Shown: positions 25,590 through 36,044 of the stretch, piece by piece | How the letters are laid out: the number at the start of each line of letters is the position of its first letter | Position numbering within the stretch: the first letter of the stretch is position 1 | Source of the DNA: Dunaliella salina | Lineage: Eukaryota > Chlorophyta > Chlorophyceae > Chlamydomonadales > Dunaliellaceae | Assembly (NCBI GenBank): GCA_002284615.2 | Contig: MU069988.1 | Span: 63,819-106,989 of the forward strand | Direction: 5' to 3' | DNA length: 43,171 nucleotides | The notes under the pieces: model-generated | What the model saw: the letters and a program-made list of their open reading frames with translations, nothing else | What the model was told of the DNA's origin: nothing | The model's database searches: none | Position numbers and translations under genes: made by a program

Positions 25590-27535
25590 TAAAAAAGGAG
25601 AAAAACTGCGAGGCAGAGAAAATTCTCCCCGCAACGGTCAAGAAAAGGGAGATGTATTGGCTCAAAGAGGCGTGAGTCTCCCTCACCGGAAGATTTGAGT
25701 CAGGACAGTCTAATGGGGATCTGGAGGATTCCTAGAAACGCCTAGCTCTAGTCTCTGGCTGTGGGAAGTACTCTTGTTTTTGATAGCACGACGCGTGGAA
25801 GCTAGCTTGTGGGCATACTGAACAGTATGGACATGAAGTTGTTGGGCAAGCTTAGTGGCACGCTGGTGATCCAGTCCTAGTTGTTTGAATTGCTTCAGGG
25901 TGTGCTCAGTACAAATACTTGTTTGAATTACTTCAGGGTGTGCTCAGTCTATAAATGAACTAGTATACATAGTTCCACCAACACCCAGGAGAATAGGGTG
26001 AATTGTAGTAGCCTTAACGCTAATAAGTTTACAAATATCTGCATGCTGCTGCTTAGCTGCGTTCAACTGATGCTCTCCGGTCTTGTGTCTTCACAAAACG
26101 TGATTCGTATCAGGGGTACATGGTATTCGCTTGCGAATAGTTCATGGGTTGCCTCAAATTGCTAGTTCTGGTGGTCTGCCGTGTGGAGGTGCGCAAAGCA
26201 TGATTTGAATGGTCAGGAGGGAAATTGTTAGAAGCAGGTTTGGCATGAAAAGGGGTGATCAAAACAGCATCTGGTCGACTTAAGTCGAGTCTTCCCTCTT
26301 TTGAAGGTTACAAGGGAAGAAGTAAGTAGGTATAGTTCTGTTTGAAGCATGTGTAGGGAGTTGGAGGTTGTGATGTGCAAGTATGAAATGGCTTCCTATG
26401 TCTCTGTAGACCAGGCCTGCTCCCACAGGACCTATAATGAGTGCTTTTGTAATCATTCTGCCTACATGTTATGGCGTTCAATTTTCATGTTGGAGATGAA
26501 ATGGTTCTGGCAGCCTGAGAGCATGTGGAATACGCTGTCCAATTGATGACAGCCTGGGAGAGGGCACGATGGGTCGGTAGACTTTTTTAAAAGCACTACA
26601 TGTTTTTGATTATAGAGGGTGCCTGCGATACTGCAGGATGGTACGCTTCAAAGGTACGGAAATGTAGGGCAAATGTATGAACGAATTGCTGATCTTTTAT
26701 TTACATGCGGTATGGTTAGCTTAGGTCACAATGGGGATCAAGCCTTCAGCCATTTGTTTGGATGCTCAGCTCTTATGTTTGGCTGCTCAGCTTTTATGTA
26801 ACTGGAAAAACACTGAAAAAACGAATTGCTGATCTTTTATTTACATGTGGTATAAGTTTTGATAGTGAGAATGTAACCTGTTTTGGCATAGGCATATCCA
26901 AGTTTGTATTTCGTATGCATGTGGGATTTAACAGCATCTTGAAGATTGGGGAGATAGGTGAGCTTGGGGGCAGGTGGGGGACCTTTTTTTATGCCCGCTA
27001 CATGCACTTTTTCTCTACCTTGGCTAATCAAACATGCGTGTAAATGGATTTCCGCCAGGACCTGCGCCAGGGATCTCGGTGTCTGCCACGCAGTTCTGGG
27101 CTTGCTTTGCCTGATGTTTTGCAAAAACATCTGCACATTCGTTTCCAGCGATCCAGCATGAGATGTCACTTTGTAAAATCGAATATTGGTGTGAACGTTT
27201 CTAATGAGAGATGGATTCATCTCAAGGACGTCTCCTTGGATATGCCTCAGGTATTTCTCAAGGTAGAGAAGCTGTTTGCGTGTTTGATTGAAAAAGGTGA
27301 GGCTGTCTGGTGCAATTTCTGCATACTGTGAATGATAGCAGCAGCGACTGCTGCCAATTCAGCTCAACATATGGAATTAGTAATCTAGCACCATTGGGTT
27401 CCACCAAGTTTTTTTTCTGTCCATGACGGATGGTACATGCCTGCTCCAGTTACTTGCTTGCCGTTCTGGACAAGGCAGCTGCCATCTGTGTAGGCCCATG
27501 TCCTCCAGTCAGCAACTTTGCAAGTGAGACACCAG
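25590..27535 (-). pseudogene. family A LINE copy: RNase H to 3' tail, decayed
   Basis: On the minus strand the order from 27535 is RNase H start (GTTGCTGACTGGAGGACATG, DGS region), HAGSLETN near 27150 (the HAGxxGN motif), the LTYLPNLQDA linker near 26950, the knuckle near 26520, the PD region near 26260, the C-terminus near 25850 and the 3' UTR and tail at 25590-25690. It carries frameshifts and stops throughout. It preserves the empty site of the family B insertion found at 12816-13304. Confidence 0.75.
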
Positions 27536-27548
27536 GGTTATTACGAGT

Positions 27549-27662
27549 AAAGAAAAGAAAAGAAAAGTCTACGCCAGAGGCCACATGCATTAAGGGAAGT
27601 ATCCAGGGGGTGTCACCCAAAACTTTTGAGGGCCTCCCTGGCTGCACCATCCCCAGAACTTT
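27549..27662 (-). mobile_element. family B 3' end fragment
   Basis: AAAAGAAAAGTCTACGCCAGAGG, GCATTAAGGGAAGTA and a GAGGGCCTCCCT block match the family B tail and UTR in minus orientation. It abuts the 5' end of the family A (-) copy on its left and hosts the family A (+) insertion on its right. Confidence 0.55.
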
Positions 27663-29932
27663 TTTCATAGGTATATAGGCGCCACGGCAACCTTCATGTT
27701 CTTACCAAACTGGGGAGGCCCTATGAGCACAAATCCATACTCTAAACTCCTGAATGCCTACCCTCACTTCTGTTGCACGTTGGGAGCCATACCCTCAAAA
27801 AGACTCAGCTATGCCACTCCCCCCTTCTGGGTAAGCCAAGAAATCGTCCTCCCATGCCACTCCTGGAGCCTACAAATAATTGCTGTTTGGAATACCGCTG
27901 CAAGAATCCGCCTGAATGAGAACAACCCAAATTGGCTCACAGGCCTGAAAGAAGACATCCGTGAGGCAAGATGGCTGAAAAGAAACGTTAGCAATGACCC
28001 AATCCTCAATCCCAGACACCCAGAAATTGAAACTGGCTTTAATAAATTCAAAAAGCTACCCTCTGCCTACCAACAAACCCCTCAGAATACCACTCAGAGC
28101 CAACAACCTCTTCCACCACTCACATCATCCAGCCCTCATCTGGAACGCAAAGTTGAAAACTGGAGAGAGTGGGCATACACAGACGGCAGCTGCCATGTAC
28201 ACAATGGTAAACAAGTGATTGGTGCAGGGGTCTACCACCCCGCTAGTGACAGCACCAATCATGTCCAACCGAATGGAGCAGGAATCACTCACACCATCAC
28301 CAGAGCCGAACTGGCGGCAATAGCAGCTGCCATTATCCTAGGATATCGTTGTATTGCCACCGACAGCCTTTGCTCTTTAGAACAGATCAGAAAGCAAATA
28401 CTCTACCCAGAACTTCATCACCACCATGTCCAAGGCCACATCCTCAAGTTAATCATGCAGCTCATATGCAACTCACCTACCCCTATTCATTTCTTTAAGG
28501 TTAAATCTCATGCTGGAATTGCCGGCAACGAATGCGCAGATGCCATTGCCAAGCATCAGGCCATTCAAAATGACGACACCCTTGCAGACATAACCTTCCC
28601 ATGTGGAACCCTTGAAGGCAATCCTTTTCATGACACCACCTGGATTGCCTTTGAGGAAACATTCTGCACTCATGCAAATGCTTCTAGACGCCTTAACCCA
28701 CCTGCCGTAAAGCTGAAACACTTCTCCAACCTCCATGATGCTTTACGGAAGCACATGCACTCAAAACACAAACTTGGAAAGGCCAACACCAACACAGGGT
28801 ACTACTCCTTCTACCAAAGCCTACTCCCCAACATCCACAAAAATATCAGTAATGCCTTCTGGACAATGCCAACAATCTCTTTCAAAATGAGGCAAAACAT
28901 TCTTAAGCACCGCTCAGGTACCCTCTTCAATCAAAAACACGCGGTGCGCTTCAAAATTTCCACCAGCCTGCAATGCCCCCTCTGTGGGGAATTTGACAGT
29001 GCCCTTCACATATTGTCAGGATGCAAAAATTCAACCATTTCTGGTATGGTAACTGAGAGACATAATATTGCCAGCAGAATCCTCCTAAATGCCATCAGCA
29101 NAGGCCCTCTTGGGGCAGGTATTGCCTCCATGGACACTGGCAGTGCAGACCGTCTTGCCTTGCAAGATCTACAGATCCCAGAACATGCTACCAATAGGAC
29201 CCTCCCTAAATATATTTTCCCACGCCGCTTCCCTAACAAGGATAGGCTCACTTCCAGCCGGCCTGATGCTCTATTGGTTGTTCCTCTGAAAAGAGCGTCT
29301 GGGTCGAATCCTCGTTATGAATTGAGAAGTGCAGGGGGGCGNGGGGGAAACAGGGAGGACTCAGCNCCAGCCACAGCCACTCCACCCACATCCAAGGCTC
29401 GTGACCCCAGTCAGCTCCACCCAGATCAGAGACATATCCACCTTGTAGAAGTCAAGTACTGTGAGGACACGCGGCCCAACAGCCAGCTTGAGGCCTCCAA
29501 GCAGCAGCACCGCGACCTTTGTCGTCATCTTTCTAGAGCCTCAGCTCAGGTCACCCTCCATACTATCCTGCTAGGTGTGGGAGGAGTCATCTACACCCAA
29601 CACACATTGGAGCCTCTAAAGGAGCTTGGTCTTGACACTTACAAGGCCATCAAGCTCGCTCGGAGGCTTCATGCTCATTCTGTCCTGTATGCCTACAAAC
29701 TTGCCAGCACCAGACGCGCTATTGAGAAAACTTTCTTCAACTCTCATCAACAAGATCAGGCACGGGCTACTGCCAGTAACCCACCTGATCCCCACTGACT
29801 TCTTGCTTCTGCTTTCTCTTGGTGAAGCAGATACACGGTGCCTCGGCCCTAGGTATCCTCTTTTCCTCAATTCATGTGGGGAGTGTTTTCACTGCCTGCG
29901 TAGTTTCTCTTATCTTTTCTTTCATAGGTATA
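27663..29932 (+). mobile_element. 5'-truncated family A LINE insertion with 13-bp TSD
   Basis: TTTCATAGGTATA occurs at 27663-27675 and again at 29920-29932. Between them (27676-29919) is family A from within the methyltransferase-like region to a TATCTTTTCT tail. It is the youngest-looking family A copy in the window: identical TSDs and one uninterrupted frame. The 3' end follows the GGGGAGTGTTTTCAC and CTGCGTAG UTR blocks. Confidence 0.9.
27696..29798 (+). CDS. family A polyprotein C-terminal 700 residues: methyltransferase end, RNase H, CCHC, PD-(D/E)XK nuclease
   Basis: The frame is open through 27675 but homology starts at the TSD, so the Met is not native. Residues 1-100 are the end of a PCIF1-like region (preceded by GATATF; FLPNW and WNTAARIRLNENNPNW). 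Residues 155-290 are RNase H with the catalytic set D163 (DGS), E205 (AEL), D223 (TDS), D282 (AD) and HAGIAGN at 272-278, so it looks catalytically complete. Residues 427-443 are a C-x2-C-x7-H-x4-C knuckle. Residues 522-595 hold RPDALL and HLVEVKYCEDTRP, the PD..ExK pair of a restriction-like endonuclease (D524, E585, K587). Residues 620-690 are a conserved tail (LLGVGGVIY, LARRLHAHSVLYA). Ambiguous bases at 29101, 29342 and 29366 give three unknown residues. Reverse transcriptase is absent by truncation. Confidence 0.8.
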   Translation: MFLPNWGGPMSTNPYSKLLNAYPHFCCTLGAIPSKRLSYATPPFWVSQEIVLPCHSWSLQIIAVWNTAARIRLNENNPNWLTGLKEDIREARWLKRNVSNDPILNPRHPEIETGFNKFKKLPSAYQQTPQNTTQSQQPLPPLTSSSPHLERKVENWREWAYTDGSCHVHNGKQVIGAGVYHPASDSTNHVQPNGAGITHTITRAELAAIAAAIILGYRCIATDSLCSLEQIRKQILYPELHHHHVQGHILKLIMQLICNSPTPIHFFKVKSHAGIAGNECADAIAKHQAIQNDDTLADITFPCGTLEGNPFHDTTWIAFEETFCTHANASRRLNPPAVKLKHFSNLHDALRKHMHSKHKLGKANTNTGYYSFYQSLLPNIHKNISNAFWTMPTISFKMRQNILKHRSGTLFNQKHAVRFKISTSLQCPLCGEFDSALHILSGCKNSTISGMVTERHNIASRILLNAISXGPLGAGIASMDTGSADRLALQDLQIPEHATNRTLPKYIFPRRFPNKDRLTSSRPDALLVVPLKRASGSNPRYELRSAGGXGGNREDSXPATATPPTSKARDPSQLHPDQRHIHLVEVKYCEDTRPNSQLEASKQQHRDLCRHLSRASAQVTLHTILLGVGGVIYTQHTLEPLKELGLDTYKAIKLARRLHAHSVLYAYKLASTRRAIEKTFFNSHQQDQARATASNPPDPH

Positions 29933-30658
29933 CCCTACGGTTAAAAAGGTACCTCTTTGTTTCCCCTGCCTGTGTTTTGCCACAGTAATACCTGAGCTTA
30001 CATGGTTTGCTACATAGAGCTGAGCAGCCAACTTTATGGCTGTAGGCCTTCAGCCTAGGTCTAGCCTAGGCTAGAACTTCATGTTATGTGACGTGAAAGG
30101 TATAATAATATGTCTGTCAAATTTTTTGGAAAAGTCAGCTTGGTGTGTGAGCTAGGGTGCTCCAAAAGGGACAAAAAGGGGCAATGTGGTGAAAAGAGGT
30201 AATTTTCCAATCAACCCTCTTTGGTATAATCTACCCTTGGTGTAGCAGTGCTAGAGCAGACACCATTGAAGAAGAAATGGGGTAAATCGGTGGTCTGGCT
30301 GGGTCAGGGTGGGCAGGATGCCTAGGAGGGTAGGTAGACCTCTAGGCACTCAACTCAGTTTTCACTCAGGGAGCACTTCCCGTGAGCTTTTTTACACATT
30401 TTTTTCATTGTAACATTTTTAATCATATTTAGGCTTACATGTAAATTTTGGGATCGAAACCCCAAGGTTTTCTCCTGCCAGATCTCCTGCCAGATCTCCT
30501 GCCAAACTTTGATCTGGCGCAGATCACCCTTGAAGAACGAAATCCAAAATTAAAACTAGAAATCATCAGAAATCCGATTATGTGCTTTTTTCCTGGATAT
30601 CTCTTCTCCAAGGTGGTCAAATTCGAGGTCACAGGTCCACACACCTGTGACAGCCCCT
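29933..30658. other. no gene recognised
   Basis: No supported frame. A short tandem of GATCTCCTGCCA units lies near 30478-30506. Confidence 0.4.
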
Positions 30659-30840
30659 GGGAAGTACCCCTAACTGGAAAGTTAGAGGCCTCACTAGAAG
30701 GCTTTCAAAACAACACAAGATACAGCTAGCCTAGGAGAGAGCCAGAAACAGAGCTAATGAGGATCTGGGGGGTTGTCCGCCATGCTCCTGGACGCCTGGT
30801 TGGTCCTTCTCCTGCTGTCCATCGCTGCACGCCCAGCCCC
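30659..30840 (-). mobile_element. family B 3' region, running into a gap
   Basis: GGAAGTACCCCTAACTGGAAAG, GAGGCCTCACTAGAAGGC, CAGCTAGCCTAGGAGAGAGC and ATGAGGATCTGGGGGG match family B. The T-rich tail expected on the left is missing. Confidence 0.65.
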
Positions 30841-31364
30841 CCCCCCCNNNNNNNNNNNNNNNNNNNNNNNNNNNNNNNNNNNNNNNNNNNNNNNNNNNNN
30901 NNNNNNNNNNNNNNNNNNNNNNNNNNNNNNNNNNNNNNNNNNNNNNNNNNNNNNNNNNNNNNNNNNNNNNNNNNNNNNNNNNNNNNNNNNNNNNNNNNNN
31001 NNNNNNNNNNNNNNNNNNNNNNNNNNNNNNNNNNNNNNNNNNNNNNNNNNNNNNNNNNNNNNNNNNNNNNNNNNNNNNNNNNNNNNNNNNNNNNNNNNNN
31101 NNNNNNNNNNNNNNNNNNNNNNNNNNNNNNNNNNNNNNNNNNNNNNNNNNNNNNNNNNNNNNNNNNNNNNNNNNNNNNNNNNNNNNNNNNNNNNNNNNNN
31201 NNNNNNNNNNNNNNNNNNNNNNNNNNNNNNNNNNNNNNNNNNNNNNNNNNNNNNNNNNNNNNNNNNNNNNNNNNNNNNNNNNNNNNNNNNNNNNNNNNNN
31301 NNNNNNNNNNNNNNNNNNNNNNNNNNNNNNNNNNNNNNNNNNNNNNNNNNNNNNNGGGGGGGGG
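30838..31364. other. assembly gap (508 N, 30848-31355) between a C run and a G run
   Basis: A poly-C run enters the gap and a poly-G run leaves it, so the missing sequence probably starts and ends in homopolymers. Frames across it are not real. Confidence 0.95.
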
Positions 31365-31599
31365 CATAATGGGGGGGCGTAATGGTGTTGAAATTTCTAT
31401 ATAGGCCTTTTAGAGGGTGTGTACTTCAGCTTGCATAATGCGGATAAAAATTGGGCAGGCTCTCCTGGAAGGTGCGTAACGAGGCGTGCGTAATACCAAA
31501 AATACCTTTCTGCATGGTGCGTACTGGTGCGTAATATTAATGGAGGAATTTAATTGCTGAAAATAAGGGGTGCGTATTGGTCATGGGTCTATATGGTTT
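31364..31599. mobile_element. family D relative, right part
   Basis: Repeated GTGCGTAATG and GGTGCGTA(C/T)TGG motifs and the end GGTCATGGGTCTATATGG match the right end of the MITE at 4646-4664. The left end would lie in the gap. Confidence 0.5.
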
Positions 31600-31783
31600 A
31601 CAGAGTCACTTAGCCTTTCCTGTTTGGAGTTCTTGAGCTACGAGATTTAAGTCTGGTTACAGTGTAAGAATGTTGAGCCGCCGTCCAAAGTAATGAAGGG
31701 GTCGGTGTCGGAACAAAATTTTAATTCAATAATGTGGTTGTGTTTTCAGGGAATTCATTGCATGCACTGTTCCTGGAGTCTTT

Positions 31784-31807
31784 CATCCGTACCAATGAGG
31801 GATGAGC
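31784..31807. repeat. 24-bp direct repeat, left copy
   Basis: It contains TACCAATGAGGGATGAGC. A second copy with one mismatch lies at 36021-36044. Confidence 0.75.
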
Positions 31808-31871
31808 TTTTAAGATGAGCATTTATAAATCAATAAATCAAAGAGGAAGCAAAACATTCAAATAAAAGGAA

Positions 31872-32186
31872 ATGATTCATTTACTTACATATGACACGCA
31901 TGAAGAAGGTTGTTTCCCTTTTATGAAAAAACCACCCTCAATTGACTATATTAGGATTTGGAAAACCTTGGATAATTGATACCATAGAACAAAAGAAATA
32001 TTAGCATTTTGTGAACAAGTACCTGATGATGACACGATTTTCAATACTTGTGAGGATTTAAGTCAAGAAATTTTGCAAGAATTCGAGGCCAAAAATGTTG
32101 ATATTTCTTTTAAAAAGCTAACACAGAATAAACATATATCACTCAGGAGTTTTCTTCGTCAGAAATTTCTGGGCTGCGGCTGCTAG
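31872..32186 (+). pseudogene. AT-rich coding remnant of unknown origin
   Basis: The frame begins MIHLLTYDTHEEGCFPFMKK and continues past one internal TGA (31977-31979) with RTKEILAFCEQVPDDD, ILQEFEAKNVDISFKK and HISLRSFLRQKFL, then runs into a GGCTGC-rich repeat at 32171. Base and codon use are much more AT-rich than the surroundings. I do not recognise the family. It could be organellar, viral or plasmid-derived. Confidence 0.35.
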
Positions 32187-32300
32187 CAGCTGATGCGGCT
32201 GTAGCGCGGCTTAGAATTTTTCAGCCGTGTTCAGCCGCTAGCGGCTGTGGGCAGCCGCACGGCTAATTTCAGCCGCTTCAGCCGTGTTCAGCCATGGGGT
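32171..32300. repeat. GGCTG/CAGCC-rich repeat with a 16-bp palindrome
   Basis: CAGCCGCTAGCGGCTG is self-complementary, and CAGCCGTGTTCAGCC occurs twice. The block cuts the AT-rich frame. Confidence 0.7.
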
Positions 32301-32814
32301 TATTTTTGTTGACCAGTGCAGGAAGGTTAAAAAAAAAGTAGTGGAACACCCGTCCAAAAACTGGGTGGGACCCCCCTGACCCACCCACCCACCCCAAAAC
32401 CCCCCTTGCAGTAACCCTACGCGGACAAAAGGGGTATCAATCTGCTCCTTTTTGAAATAGCTATCCATCTGCATACTCACCATACTGGAAAAGTGAGTTG
32501 CAGCAGAGTTATGGGACAAAAACTGAGCAGCGGACGCCCATGCATACCTGCCCTTCCAGGCACCCACAACTGGCTTGCAAGTCCACAAACTGCCTTCCTG
32601 ACTTCACCAAGCAATAACACATCATGCACAATGACTATCCTGCGAGTTTGGATTGGTTTGCTGCATGTTGGCCACCACACCCCATGCTGCTCATGAGCTC
32701 TGATCAGACCCTTGCACGCATGGCACTGACTCCCAGCCATGCACACAGACCCCCACTTTTACTCAATTTGCACAAAGAGGGTGCCAATGGACAGCTCTTG
32801 AGCTCATGAATCCA

Positions 32815-33330
32815 ATGGTGTCTTTAGAATTCTGTAGAAGTGGCCCAGAAAAATTCTTGAGGGGGTGTCCCAAAAAGTCCAAAAGCCCACTTTCACCGCC
32901 AAACACCCCCCCCCCCCCCCCCCAACCACCTCGGATCAGACCCATACATATACCAATCGATAGCTCTTGATCCCAGGATTCCAAATATATAATTCTTAAT
33001 ATGATGATTGACACGTGTGTTCCAGAAGTTATGCTTTCTGATGCCTCCTGATCTTTCCCAAATTTTCCCCTTAAGTCTAAGTATGCCAACCATTACAATT
33101 CTATAAATCATCATGTCCCCCAAAAATTCATGAAAATCGGAGGTCCCCAGATCACTCCTCTGGCCTCAAACCACATTAAAAAGGCCCCCAGCCTTACCCT
33201 GGAACCATTTTCTACTTTTAAAACCTATGTATTATGTTAATATCCTGCATATTCAAAACTAGGAAAGAAGGAGGTCAAAAATTGACCTTTTTAGCACACC
33301 CTGTCACAGTGACTGTAGCGGTATTCACGC
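32815..33330 (-). repeat. repeat family C copy with poly-C run
   Basis: AATCGGAGG..CCCCAGATCACTC, AAAAATTCATGAAAATCGG, ATCCTGCATATTCAAAA and AGGTCAAAAATTGACCTTTTT match family C in the opposite orientation to 7420-8080. A run of 18 C lies at 32906-32923. Confidence 0.65.
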
Positions 33331-34199
33331 CCCAAGGTGATTTTCACCAAATGACTTGGAAATTTGAGAACAGGTGTACATTTGATAAACATTAAGGGCT
33401 TCATACTTGGAATTTGGGATTCCGGCCCAGGGGGTGATCTAGATGCCCCCAAAATTGGCATTTCAGCTCAGATCACACTTGTTCAGCAATTCCGGACCTG
33501 GACCTGGTCCAATTCGGACAGCTTTTGTATGTGTGGATGAGTGAGGTCAATACCTTTCCATCAATGTGCTATTTGGGGAAACTGTGGTCAAATAAGCATT
33601 CTATGCCTGAAAATGGCAGACTTTTGGTCACACTCACCTACAAGAAGCCCCATAAAAGACAGGCAAACCTGATTCCAGATGAGAAATTTAACATAGCTGC
33701 TTATTTGGCTTTAACATGGTAGCAGGAGGAATGCAGTATGGAAACTTTGCCTTTGGGCTGTTGCTTGCTGTATACGTGCCAAAATTGGAAAAAATGTGCG
33801 TTTGAGCCTACACCTAACCAGCCAGGCAACATTTTTGGTTATCACAAGGTATCCAACGGTGTGCTGCTTGACCAAAACGTATGACTTTAGGACGACCCCT
33901 CTTTTCAGGTGCTCATTTGCCTGAGTGCTGACACAAAAGAAAGGGTTTTGGTGCATTAGGTGCCTCCAGGATGATTATCTCAGCATGGAACTTGGCATGG
34001 GGATCCAGCATGGTGTTTTGAAGGGATTGTGTGTGGGAAATTGGGGACGTGCAGGTGTGTGGGTGCCTGCTGGGGTAACATGCTCATTTTTCAGGGGTAA
34101 ATGCATGCAGGGTGTGGTAGCATGCTGAAGGTGTATTGCAAACCAAACGGAGCAATAAATGAGTATACACAGATGCATACTTGATGCGAAGTGAAAGTA
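33331..34199. other. no gene recognised
   Basis: No supported frame or repeat assignment. Confidence 0.35.
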
Positions 34200-34390
34200 C
34201 CAGAGGGTGAGTGCAAAAGGAGATGACATTTTCACCTCGATCATCAGTAGCCTGACATATGTCACAATTATGTGAAGAGCCAGGATTCCAGGTTGCTGCT
34301 TCATAACGGAGGGTGCGAACACGAAGACTAAAGCGAGCCCCGCTGCAAACAACACCCGGAGATAGTGATTCCCTGCGCCTAGCATGCCCC
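34200..34390 (-). pseudogene. L1-like LINE ORF2 C-terminal fragment
   Basis: The minus frame reads ARFSLRVRTLRYEAATWNPG, then SSHNCDICQATDDRGENVIS and FCTHPLVLSLRIKYASVYTH. This is the CxxC..H terminal knuckle and flanks of L1-type ORF2. The relative at 3690-3795 is on the plus strand. Confidence 0.6.
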
Positions 34391-34989
34391 CTGAAAACCT
34401 AACCAGACCTCACTTGTGCCCAGAGCCACCCTCCAGCGCAGGGCCTGCAAGGTTTAAAGCAGTGCATGGTCAGCTGTCCAGCGGTTTGCGTTATGGTGAT
34501 AAGCATGCAGGGGTGGTGTCAGGTGTGCTGCAGAGGTGCCGCTTGGCCTCAAATGCATGCATTTTGACCTTATTGGCCCTTGTGTGTGCTTCTTGAGTGC
34601 GGGAGTGCACCCAGCAGGCCGGCTGGGGTAGATGCGTGAGCTGCATGCGCATCAGACCCTTTGCCATACACTCAGCATGTTCACAGGCTGCAGCTGAAGC
34701 AGCCTGGCCGCAGGATGTCCTTCCTTATGCCTTGGAGCATGTATGGGATAGGGTGGCCCGTCAGGAAGGCATTTCCGCTTGACCTGTCAAATTTTTGAAC
34801 CTGACAGCTAGTGCACCAGGGCTCATAAAACGAGTGCAGAAGGACTTTTTTAATGTGTGTTTGTGACTTTAATTCCTCAGCTTGACCTGCACCATCCCAA
34901 ATTCCGAGACCAGCTTTTTTAACCAGTTTTGCACCAGAAAACCGCTCATGAAGTCAGAAATGGGATTGGAGCAACTTTGTTTCGGGGTG
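34391..34989. other. no gene recognised
   Basis: Short plus frames at 34384-34782 show no recognisable domain. Confidence 0.35.
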
Positions 34990-35810
34990 AATACCACCAC
35001 TGTGTGCTGCAATTTCTCTAAGGGAAATGGCTAAAGTTCTGTATCTGACCAACCACTGAATCTTTTCACTCCATTTTTTGCTATGATATTTATTTGACAC
35101 AAGGACACCAAATCACAAAACATACCTCATTTGGTGCAGTGCGTGGTCCGGAATGGAGGTTGCGTGGTCAGATATGGAGTTTTGGAGGTGAATTAGTGTT
35201 TACGCGGCTTAGGCAGGTGGGCCCCAACTGGCAGTTTTTAAGTTTAGGTGCTGTGGATAGCTACTTGTGGGTAGTAGTTCTTAAAAATGCCAGTTGGGGT
35301 CAACATACTCAAGGAACATTTGAAAAGAACCAGAGGTGGGCGACGGGCCCAAATTTCTGAAAATGTTTTTTCCCGCCAAATTTGACCACGCCAACCATTA
35401 TAATACAAATAAAAACGCTTTCACCAAAAAATGATTAATGGATTTTCTTTTAGGGAAATGGCTGAAATTCAGTATCTGACCAACCACTGGGTCTTTTCAC
35501 TCCATTTTTTGCAATGATTTTTGTTCAAGGACACCTTATCATTAAAAATCACCCAATTTGGTACAGTGGCTGGTCAGATGTGGTGGGTGCTTGCTCGAAA
35601 ACTAGGGTTCATTTTTGGGCAAAGCAGAAGTGGACTTGAGTTGCAGTTTTCAAACTCAGAAGATTTGGGTAGCTACCATTCGATGCTAAGCACAAGAACT
35701 GCAAAGTACGGCCACCATGTTAAAGGTACATTTCAAAGGGACCCCTGTTTGGGGCCCTCGTCGCCCACATCTGGAAAGTACCCACATTTCAGGCCTCCGT
35801 CGCGCCCCTC
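34990..35810. repeat. two direct family C copies
   Basis: 34990-35420 and 35450-35810 both start with AGGGAAATGGCT, a GTATCTGACCAACCACTG stretch, TCTTTTCACTCCATTTTTTG and a CA(A/C)TTTGGT..CAGTG segment. They are tandem relatives in the same orientation. CCAACTGGCAGTTTTTAAG pairs with inverted TTAAAAATGCCAGTTGGGG at 35281-35299. Confidence 0.65.
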
Positions 35811-35982
35811 AGATTATTTCCGCATCAATTTATGTCGTTTAGTAAAAGATCTTGAATATCCTATTGATGAAATCAATGAAACCAAAAGTATACGCTCTAT
35901 GACTTTGCCTCAAAAAATAAGACACGAATCGAGACTTTTTAAATTCTTTCATCAAGATTATTTAATTCAATTAAAGTTTTAA
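35811..35982 (+). pseudogene. AT-rich coding remnant, C-terminal-like piece
   Basis: The frame ends with LCRLVKDLEYPIDEINETK, SIRSMTLPQKIRHESRL and FKFFHQDYLIQLKF, then TAA. It has the same AT-rich codon use as 31872-32186, and the 24-bp repeat follows 38 bases later. It may be the end of the same or a sister gene. Confidence 0.35.
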
Positions 35983-36020
35983 TTGTCGTTGTAATTAGTT
36001 TTATCTCTCATTACTGCAGC

Positions 36021-36044
36021 CATCCATACCAATGAGGGATGAGC
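36021..36044. repeat. 24-bp direct repeat, right copy
   Basis: It matches 31784-31807 with one difference, in the same orientation. Confidence 0.75.

Noticed and set aside
30726..31404. Frames of about 200 codons across the second gap
   Set aside because: They are almost entirely Ns between a C run and a G run.
31872..32186. Alternative genetic code (TGA as Trp) in the AT-rich frame
   Set aside because: A single in-frame TGA at 31977 is equally explained by decay of a TGG codon; kept only as a search option.
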